A stretch of 5,116 nucleotides of DNA from contig JAQCJS010000111.1 of assembly GCA_027592975.1 (NCBI GenBank), positions 1 to 5,116 on the forward strand, in the 5' to 3' direction. Positions 1 through 4,520 of this stretch are shown here, one piece after another. The position numbers and the translations under genes are program-made. Under the pieces are notes generated by a model that saw only the letters and a program-made list of their open reading frames with translations, searched no databases and was not told the origin of the DNA. How positions within the stretch are numbered: the first letter of the stretch is position 1; the number at the start of each line of letters is the position of its first letter. Source of the DNA: Chloroflexota bacterium. GTDB lineage: Bacteria; Chloroflexota; Dehalococcoidia; UBA2979.

Positions 1-488
1 GGGAGGGGGGCATCCAGGTTCTCGCGGTAGGGGCGGAAGGAGGAGCGGCTGCCACGGCGCTGGCGGCTGGCCTGCTCGCGGCGCTGGCGCGCCTGCTCGT
101 CGGTCTCGGTGCGGTCACCGCCGCTACGGGCGCTCCAGGAGTAGGAGCGGGATTCGGCGTTCGTGCCGTCCGTGCCGTTGGCCTCCGGGGCGCTGTCCGC
201 GCTTCCGCGGCCTCTGCCGCGCCCGCGGGACGAGGTGGATGTGGACTCGCGCTCGGCTGCGGGAGGCGCGGCCTGCGACGTGGCATCGCCTGATCCGCCG
301 CGTCCGCGTCCGCCTCGGCTTCCGCGCCGGCGTCCGCTTCGTTCGACGTCCGGGCCGCCGTCGGGCTGGCTATCCTCCGGTACGGCGGCGCGGGTGCGCC
401 CTGGTGCGCTGGCCGGGGCGGTGGGAGGCGAGACGGGAGTGCTGGAGGCACCGAGGATTCTCTTGAAGAAGCCAGCAAGGGGCGTCAC
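1..488 (-). CDS. RG-rich, low-complexity protein, N-terminal part (3' end beyond left edge)
   Basis: An open minus-strand frame starts at GTG (486-488) and runs off the left edge, giving 162 complete codons. The N-terminus is MTPLAGFFKRILG, followed by a Pro/Ala/Ser-rich stretch (about 14-48). Two Arg/Gly clusters follow (about 49-65, RSGRRRGSRGGRGRGG, and 88-95, RGRGRGRG), then a basic Arg/Gln stretch (about 134-150). No folded domain is visible, so this looks like a disordered nucleic-acid-binding N-terminal extension, as found on some RNA helicases and RNases; the catalytic part, if any, lies outside the window. An in-frame TGA lies only 6 bases before the GTG, and no ATG follows, so the GTG is the most likely start. 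A GGTGAT sequence 5 bases upstream may be a weak Shine-Dalgarno. The gene follows the MFS gene on the same strand after about 120 bases. I do not recognise the family. The antisense open frames over this stretch look like composition shadows. Confidence 0.62.
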   Translation of the reverse strand, partial: MTPLAGFFKRILGASSTPVSPPTAPASAPGRTRAAVPEDSQPDGGPDVERSGRRRGSRGGRGRGGSGDATSQAAPPAAERESTSTSSRGRGRGRGSADSAPEANGTDGTNAESRSYSWSARSGGDRTETDEQARQRREQASRQRRGSRSSFRPYRENLDAPL

Positions 489-517
489 CGGGCATCACCG
501 GTGTGGGTGTGGGTCAT
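485..517 (-). CDS. Possible 10-codon leader peptide overlapping the GTG start of the RG-rich gene
   Basis: An ATG (515-517) opens a ten-residue frame, MTHTHTGDAR, whose TGA (485-487) overlaps the downstream GTG start (486-488) in a GTGA arrangement. That overlap is typical of translationally coupled genes. The alternating Thr/His codons make a small ACC-CAC repeat. No strong Shine-Dalgarno precedes the ATG, and such a short frame can arise by chance, so this is a weak call. Confidence 0.2.
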   Translation of the reverse strand: MTHTHTGDAR

Positions 518-587
518 GTTGTGTTCCGTATTTGGTAGGTCGATGGTTCCGCGCGCAGACGTCGCGGCGAAGGGAGTCATTGCGTCT

Positions 588-596
588 ATCCTAGCA
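588..596 (-). promoter_or_regulatory. Candidate extended -10 promoter for the RG-rich gene
   Basis: On the minus strand the sequence TGC-TAGGAT matches an extended -10 (TGn followed by 4 of 6 consensus bases, including the key A2 and T6). No good -35 lies 16-18 bases upstream. Transcription would begin near 581, leaving a leader of about 93 bases before the GTG at 488. The interval 489-607 otherwise holds only the possible leader peptide. No intrinsic terminator is visible after the MFS stop codon, so read-through from upstream is also possible. Confidence 0.28.
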
Positions 597-607
597 ATTC
601 CCGCGCG

Positions 608-1879
608 TCAATGCGAGGGGGCCGGGATCGGCGCCCCCACCTCGCGCTCGCGGGTCATCAGGAAGACGAAGATCACCATCCCGGCGATTGTGACCACGCC
701 CGCGAACGCGAAGACCGCCTCGATGCCCAGAAGGTCCTTCACCAGCGCCCCGAGCAGCGATCCGCTCAGGAAGCCCACGGCGCTCCCCATCGCGTTCAGG
801 CCCATCAGCGAGCCCATCCCGCCCTGCCGGCCGATCTGCACAAAGATTGCCTGCTGCGCCGGCGTTGCCAGCGACTCCGCGATCCCAGCCAGCAGCAGCG
901 CCCCCAGCACCCACGGCGCGATGGTCATCGCGGGGCCGAGGATCGAGGTGTCCACCAGCGTGCGAGGCACCAGCGGGATGCTGAGCACGGCGATGCCGGA
1001 GATCAGCAGGCCGATCGCCACCAGCGCCACCCGGTTCTGGCGGTCGGCCAGCGGCCCGGTGAACGGCTGGAGCGCCGCGCTGATCAGCCCGCGCCCGGAG
1101 AGCAGCAGTCCGGCGAACAGCGCGCTGTTGGTGCCCAGCCCCCCCTCCGAATCGATCACGAACACCGCGAGCCATGCCGAGGCCGAGCCCCACGACGCGC
1201 CAATGAGCGCCACCAGCAGCGTGGCACCCACGACCGCCGGACGGCGCAGCAGCCCCCGGTAGGGCACCGGCCCGTCCGGTCCGCCGCGGGCCGGCACCGT
1301 CCCGTCCGCCTCGGCCTGCCGGAGGCTCCGCTCGGACGGCAGGCCGAGGAGCGTCAGGAGCGCCGCGCCGCCCAGCAGCAGCGCCATCGTCGCGAAGGCG
1401 GCGTCCGAGCCGAAGGCGTCACGCAGGCCGCCGCCGAACAGTGGTCCGATGCCGAACCCGCCGGTCTGCGCGACGGCGAACCAGCCCATGTAGCGGCCTT
1501 CGCCACCCGGCGGCGACATCTTGCCGATGTAGGCGAGCGACATGGGGAAGACAGCGGCGGCGCCCACGCCGGACAGGATGCGGAAGCCGACGACGGACTC
1601 CCAGTTCGGCGCGAACAGGTACCCCATCGCCCCGGCCGCGTAGATCGCAAAGCCGATCACAATGAACCGCTTCGCGCCGAACAGGTCGCCCAGCCGTCCC
1701 ACGAACGGCGCGCCGATGATCTGGGCGATCGCCAGCCCGGAGAACGACAGCGCCACGGCGATCGCGGGGCCGCCCAGGTCGTCCTGCACGTAGACCGGCA
1801 GCAGCGGCGATACCATGGAGATGCCGGCCATCGCCACGAGCATCGAGATCCACAGGACGACGAAGGGTCGCGTGAGCAC
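608..1879 (-). CDS. MFS transporter, DHA1-like drug:proton antiporter type
   Basis: The 423-residue protein has about 12 hydrophobic helices, the normal length for a 12-TMS major facilitator, and should sit in the cytoplasmic membrane. MFS motif A is clear in the loop after helix 2 (GRLGDLFGAKR, 61-71), with a degenerate copy in the second half (GPLADRQNR, 275-283). The antiporter signature, motif C (G-x8-G-x3-GP-x2-GG), fits exactly at 132-150 in helix 5 and marks proton-coupled exporters such as the DHA1 drug and tetracycline pumps. A hydrophilic linker (about 181-212) separates the two halves. The start is GTG (1877-1879), preceded by the strong Shine-Dalgarno AAGGGG five bases upstream. 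The stop is TGA. It lies 50 bases downstream of purU on the same strand and is probably co-transcribed with it. The exported substrate cannot be told from sequence; the exporter class is a confident family inference. Confidence 0.92.
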   Translation of the reverse strand: MLTRPFVVLWISMLVAMAGISMVSPLLPVYVQDDLGGPAIAVALSFSGLAIAQIIGAPFVGRLGDLFGAKRFIVIGFAIYAAGAMGYLFAPNWESVVGFRILSGVGAAAVFPMSLAYIGKMSPPGGEGRYMGWFAVAQTGGFGIGPLFGGGLRDAFGSDAAFATMALLLGGAALLTLLGLPSERSLRQAEADGTVPARGGPDGPVPYRGLLRRPAVVGATLLVALIGASWGSASAWLAVFVIDSEGGLGTNSALFAGLLLSGRGLISAALQPFTGPLADRQNRVALVAIGLLISGIAVLSIPLVPRTLVDTSILGPAMTIAPWVLGALLLAGIAESLATPAQQAIFVQIGRQGGMGSLMGLNAMGSAVGFLSGSLLGALVKDLLGIEAVFAFAGVVTIAGMVIFVFLMTREREVGAPIPAPSH

Positions 1880-1884
1880 TCAGT

Positions 1885-1890
1885 CCCCTT
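1885..1890 (-). promoter_or_regulatory. Shine-Dalgarno of the MFS gene
   Basis: AAGGGG on the minus strand stands five bases before the GTG start at 1879. It supports this GTG as the start in a gene that lacks an ATG there. Confidence 0.6.
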
Positions 1891-1929
1891 CGCGCCCTCG
1901 CAGCGTGCGTGCGCGTCGACCGACGCTGG

Positions 1930-2799
1930 CTAGTGGAAGACGACTGTGCGGTTGCCGTGCACGAAGACGCGATCCTCGATGTGCCACTGGACGGCCCGGG
2001 CGAGCACCGACCGCTCCACCTCGCGGCCCAGGCGCATCAGGCTCTCCCGCGTGTCGCCGTGCGAGACGCGCACCACGTCCTGCTCGATGATCGGGCCCTC
2101 GTCCAGATCCTCGGTCGCGTAGTGCGCGGTGGCGCCGATGATCTTCACCCCGCGCTCGAACGCGCGCCCGTAGGGGTCGGCCCCGGCGAAGGCCGGGAGG
2201 AACGAGTGGTGGATGTTGATGATGCTGGCGGGGTACTCGTTGATGAAGTCGCCGCTCAGGATCTGCATGTAGCGCGCCATCACCACCAGCTCGATCTTCT
2301 GCTCGCGGAGCGCGGCGCGGATCGCGTGTTCCTGCTGTGACCTGGTGTCCGGGGTCACAGGGAAGACGTGGAACGGGATGCCGAAGACCTCCACGTCCTT
2401 GCGGAGCGCCTCGTGGTTGGAGATCACCAGCGGGATGTCGATCGGCAGCTCGCCGCCGCGCCAGCGCCACAGGAGCTCGAGGAGGCAGTGATCCGTCCGC
2501 GACGCGAGGATCGCGACGCGAGGACGGTGCACCGCCGCCAGCCGCCAGTCCATGTCGAAGCCCGGCGCGATCTCCTCGCTGAAAGCGTCGTGCAACGCCT
2601 CGACGGAGCAGTCCAGACCGTCCGTCTGAAACTGGATGCGCATGAAGAAACGCCCCGCGCCGCCGGCCGTGGAGTACTGATCCGCGGACATGATGTTCGC
2701 GCCGTGCTGGAACAGGAACTGCGAGACCGAGGCAACGATGCCGGGACGGTCAGGGCACTGCACCAACAGGCGTGCGGAAGGAGAACCGTTCGCGCTCAT
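1930..2799 (-). CDS. purU: Formyltetrahydrofolate deformylase PurU
   Basis: PurU hydrolyses 10-formyl-THF to THF and formate in the cytosol, balancing the one-carbon pool and supplying formate to PurT where that enzyme exists. The 289 residues match the family's usual length of about 280-290. An N-terminal ACT regulatory domain (about 9-85) contains the typical CPDRPGIV and HGANI motifs. A formyltransferase domain (about 92-280) follows, with the folate-site segment MARYMQIL (174-181) and [10 protein letters not shown] (195-204). The catalytic triad of the PurN/PurU fold is present by alignment from memory: Asn195, His197 and Asp233 (in EDLDEGPI). The ACT domain and the NIHHS form distinguish it from PurN. 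The start is ATG (2797-2799) with no Shine-Dalgarno; a -10-like box ends 8 bases upstream. Another ATG at 2809 is out of frame. It lies between the redoxin and MFS genes on the same strand. Confidence 0.96.
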   Translation of the reverse strand: MSANGSPSARLLVQCPDRPGIVASVSQFLFQHGANIMSADQYSTAGGAGRFFMRIQFQTDGLDCSVEALHDAFSEEIAPGFDMDWRLAAVHRPRVAILASRTDHCLLELLWRWRGGELPIDIPLVISNHEALRKDVEVFGIPFHVFPVTPDTRSQQEHAIRAALREQKIELVVMARYMQILSGDFINEYPASIINIHHSFLPAFAGADPYGRAFERGVKIIGATAHYATEDLDEGPIIEQDVVRVSHGDTRESLMRLGREVERSVLARAVQWHIEDRVFVHGNRTVVFH

Positions 2800-2807
2800 G
2801 GTTGCGC

Positions 2808-2813
2808 ATGGTA
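2808..2813 (-). promoter_or_regulatory. Candidate -10 box for purU (leaderless arrangement)
   Basis: TACCAT on the minus strand matches 4 of 6 consensus -10 bases and keeps the TAnnnT frame. It ends eight bases before the purU ATG, so transcription would start at or within a base or two of the start codon. No Shine-Dalgarno and no clear -35 are present, which fits leaderless expression. A six-base match alone is weak evidence. Confidence 0.3.
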
Positions 2814-2828
2814 GTCGCTCGCGTGCTT

Positions 2829-2857
2829 GCGGGCTGTGATGCCGTCGTTAAGCCCGC
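2829..2857 (-). terminator. Inverted repeat after the redoxin gene, possible weak terminator
   Basis: GCGGGCT (2829-2835) and AGCCCGC (2851-2857) form a perfect 7-bp GC-rich stem with a 15-base loop. It begins 25 bases after the redoxin stop codon and lies before purU. There is no T-tract on either strand, so it may act as a U-less terminator, an mRNA-end stabiliser or nothing. Confidence 0.28.
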
Positions 2858-2882
2858 CTCGCGTTCTCGCCGCCGCCTCGCC

Positions 2883-3938
2883 CTACCGCCCGGCGGGGGG
2901 CGGGCTGGGCGGTGGACTGGGCGGCGTGGCGCGGTAGAGCTTGCCCACCGGCACGTCCAGGCGCATCTCCACCGTGCGAGGGATGAAGCACTGCTGGTCG
3001 TCGCAGGCCTGGTAGCGCACGGTGATGTCCAGCGGCACCTGCGTGGTGGCGTCCGGCGTGTTGTCCGGGAGCGTCCACATGAGGGGCACCTCGATCTCCA
3101 CGTGGCCGTCCATCACCTGAAACTCGTGCGGAATGCCGGCCACGCGGAACGGGTGGGCGTCCGGGTAGACGGCCTCGTCCACCACCAGGCCCTCCGGCCC
3201 GCGCACCGTCACCTCGGTCGGGATGAACCCCTCCGGCACCGGCGCGCGGTAGATGTGGAGTCCGGGGTCGAGGTCGATGCGGACGTACAGCGGGTCGCGC
3301 TGCATGAATACCAGGCCCTCCGCGGCCAGCACCGCGGAGACCTTCGCGCCCTCGCCCGCAGCCTCCACGTACGGGTCGCCGCCGGTGTCGAAGTCCACGT
3401 CGAACAGGTCTTTCAGCACGGACTGCGCGGAGGGGCGCACGCGGTAGTAGCGGAAGAACGACTTCTCCGTGACGCGACCGTCCTGACCCACGGCGTACGC
3501 GCCGGGGTAGGGGATGCCGTAGTAGTCCTCGTCCTCGCGGATCATCGTGTTCAGGATCCCGAAGCGCTTCATCACCACGGAGCCCTGGTCGTAGAGCAGC
3601 GGGTAGGTGATGCCGAACTCCGCCGCGAACTTCGCGAGGACTTCGACGGGGTCATACGAGATCGCGAAGACCTTGATGCCCGCCTCGGTGAACGTCTGGA
3701 GGTTCTGCTGCAGCTGCACGAGCTGCGTACGGCAGAACGGTCACCACCGGGCGGAGCGATGGAACACGACGAGTGCGCGCTGGCCGTCCCGCGCCGCCTC
3801 GAAGTTCACCGGTCGCCCCTGCTGGTCCATCAGCGTGAAGTTGGGGAGCGGCTCGCCGACCTCCGGGCCCGTGGGGAACTCGCCGGTCTCCGGGAACCGC
3901 GCGTTCGGGGCGAGTTCCTTTGGTGCGTCGTTCGTCAT
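2883..3938 (-). CDS. Selenocysteine-containing redoxin fused to a DsbD alpha-like domain (in-frame TGA = Sec66)
   Basis: Read through the TGA at 3741-3743, this is one 351-residue protein. Residues about 25-180 form an AhpC/TSA-type redoxin domain: PLPNFTLMDQQGRPV, then LVVFHRSARW-U-PFCRTQL with Sec66 and Cys69, then ISYDP and PLLYDQG. Cys homologues read W-C-P-x-C here, so Sec replaces the first active-site Cys. Likely roles are peroxide or disulfide reduction. Residues about 200-337 resemble the DsbD N-terminal domain (LDPGLHIYR, VPEGFIPTEV, YQACDDQQCFIP), whose Cys312 and Cys317 may pass electrons to the Sec/Cys pair (inference). The tail is Pro-rich. No signal peptide or membrane helix is seen, which is odd because DsbD alpha domains are normally periplasmic. 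The start is ATG 3936-3938 with GAAGGG 7 bases upstream; the final stop is TAG. Automatic calling would give two fragments, splitting at the TGA and restarting at GTG 3719. The alternative is a Cys-to-stop pseudogene or a sequencing error. Confidence 0.87.
3702..3738 (-). promoter_or_regulatory. Putative bacterial SECIS hairpin directing Sec insertion at the TGA 3741-3743
   Basis: In mRNA sense, two bases after the UGA, a perfect 7-bp outer stem GUUCUGC/GCAGAAC (3732-3738 with 3702-3708) encloses an asymmetric internal loop (CGUAC opposite A). Above it is a perfect 6-bp upper stem GCAGCU/AGCUGC (3721-3726 with 3710-3715) capped by the loop CGUGC (3716-3720). Twenty bases lie between the UGA and the apical loop, and a G is the second loop base. 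As I recall, bacterial SECIS elements need a loop about 16-37 bases from the UGA with a G at one of the first two loop positions for SelB, and this fits. The element lies within the coding sequence, as in fdhF. Confidence 0.72.
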
Positions 3939-3945
3939 CAGGCTG

Positions 3946-3951
3946 CCCTTC
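3946..3951 (-). promoter_or_regulatory. Shine-Dalgarno of the selenoprotein gene
   Basis: GAAGGG on the minus strand stands seven bases before the ATG at 3938. It favours this start over upstream in-frame GTG/ATG codons, whose extra residues look nothing like a redoxin N-terminus or a signal peptide. Confidence 0.6.
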
Positions 3952-3963
3952 ACGCGGTGCCGG

Positions 3964-3973
3964 TGGCATGCCA
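3964..3973. promoter_or_regulatory. Perfect 10-bp palindrome in the divergent promoter region
   Basis: TGGCATGCCA is a perfect palindrome between the redoxin and globin genes. It lies just downstream of the predicted redoxin transcription start (about 3980) and about 30 bases upstream of the globin -10 box, a plausible operator position for a dimeric regulator. It is short and could be chance. Confidence 0.25.
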
Positions 3974-3986
3974 GCATCAGGGCGCG

Positions 3987-3995
3987 ATGATAGCA
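3987..3995 (-). promoter_or_regulatory. Extended -10 promoter of the selenoprotein gene
   Basis: TGC-TATCAT on the minus strand is a 5-of-6 match to the -10 consensus with an upstream TGn extension, the best promoter-like box in the window. The -35 region is poor, as is common with extended -10 promoters. Transcription would start near 3980, giving a leader of about 42 bases that includes the Shine-Dalgarno. Confidence 0.5.
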
Positions 3996-4002
3996 GGCTC
4001 GA

Positions 4003-4008
4003 TACACT
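4003..4008 (+). promoter_or_regulatory. Candidate -10 box of the globin gene (leaderless arrangement)
   Basis: TACACT matches 4 of 6 -10 consensus bases and ends six bases before the GTG start at 4015. The predicted transcript would start on or beside the start codon. No Shine-Dalgarno is visible. The box lies only 7 bases from the outward-facing redoxin extended -10, so the two promoters overlap. Confidence 0.38.
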
Positions 4009-4014
4009 GGACTC

Positions 4015-4485
4015 GTGAACGAGCAGCCCTTCCCCGGAACCCCTACCCCCGCCGGCCGTGCGCCAGCGCAGCGCCAGCCGGCGCTCCTGGAGCGCATCGG
4101 CGGCCGCGAGGTGATCGAGCGCGTCGTGCAGGAGTTCTACGACCGCGTGGAGGCGGACGCGGAGTTGCGCGCGCTCTTCCCGGCGGATCTGGAGGCGGGG
4201 CGCGAGAAGCAGGCGCTGTTCCTGGAGCAGTGGCTGGGCGGGGAGCCTCGGTACAGCGAGTGGTACGGCCACCCGCGCCTGCGGATGCGGCACTTCCCGT
4301 TCGTGATCGACCAGCGCGCGGCCGGTCTCTGGCTGCGCCACATGGGCGAGGCGTTCCGCGCGGCGGGTGTGGGCGAGCAGGAGATGGCGGAGGTCTTCGC
4401 GGACCTGGGCCCGCTGGCGCGTCACATGATCAACGCGGACCAGGACGTGCCGCGCACCCCGCTGGGCGACATCCGGCTGACTTAG
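4015..4485 (+). CDS. glbO: Truncated hemoglobin, group II (TrHbO/GlbO type)
   Basis: A small cytosolic heme protein of 156 residues; the family binds O2 and NO and is linked to NO or peroxide detoxification and oxygen supply. The globin fold spans about residues 22-143. Group II hallmarks are visible by comparison with mycobacterial HbO: Tyr42 (B10, in FYDRV), Phe55 (CD1, in LFP), the signature FLEQWLGG (69-76) and GHPRLRMRH (85-93), proximal His93 (F8), and Trp106 (G8, in AGLWLRHM), which is invariant in group II. About 20 extra N-terminal residues rich in Pro and Ala precede the fold. The start is GTG (4015), the first start codon after an in-frame TAG upstream. It is transcribed away from the selenoprotein gene across a shared 76-base promoter region, suggesting a joint stress role. 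The stop is TAG. Confidence 0.93.
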   Translation: MNEQPFPGTPTPAGRAPAQRQPALLERIGGREVIERVVQEFYDRVEADAELRALFPADLEAGREKQALFLEQWLGGEPRYSEWYGHPRLRMRHFPFVIDQRAAGLWLRHMGEAFRAAGVGEQEMAEVFADLGPLARHMINADQDVPRTPLGDIRLT

Positions 4486-4501
4486 CGCGGCGCACGAGGC
4501 G

Positions 4502-4517
4502 TCACCCGTCCCGGTGA
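4502..4517. terminator. Short inverted repeat between convergent genes, possible weak bidirectional terminator
   Basis: TCACC (4502-4506) and GGTGA (4513-4517) form a 5-bp stem with a 6-base loop within the 35-base gap between the converging globin and menG genes. The position suits a shared terminator, but the stem is short and there is no T-tract. Confidence 0.2.
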
Positions 4518-4520
4518 GTG

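Noticed and set aside
1913..1926. Small hairpin GCGTC-GGTC-GACGC on the minus strand after purU, with a loop like the fdhF SECIS
   Set aside because: purU ends in TAG, not TGA, and the stem is only 5 bp; the loop match appears to be chance.
611..1933. A 440-codon plus-strand open frame antisense to the MFS gene
   Set aside because: Its Arg/Gln/His-rich translation has no domain and is a shadow of the transporter, which carries exact MFS motifs.
3719..3741. Treating the redoxin locus as two genes, with the second starting at GTG 3717-3719
   Set aside because: The GTG lies inside the redoxin fold and the hairpin loop, has no Shine-Dalgarno, and would drop the active-site Cys69; the frame is continuous through the TGA.
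3741..3743. TGA as a pseudogene mutation or sequencing error
   Set aside because: Not excluded, but less likely: the downstream frame is intact for 284 codons, the stop is exactly at the Sec-prone position, and a SECIS-like hairpin follows.
3939..4097. Extended N-terminus of the redoxin up to 4097
   Set aside because: The extra residues are Arg/Cys-rich with no signal-peptide character, overlap the globin start, and would lie upstream of the promoter box; ATG 3938 has a good Shine-Dalgarno.
2772..4517. A 581-codon plus-strand open frame, antisense to purU's 5' end and the redoxin and overlapping the globin
   Set aside because: It is Arg/His/Ala-rich with no recognisable domain and runs opposite to well-supported genes in another frame; this is a usual artefact of GC-rich codon bias.
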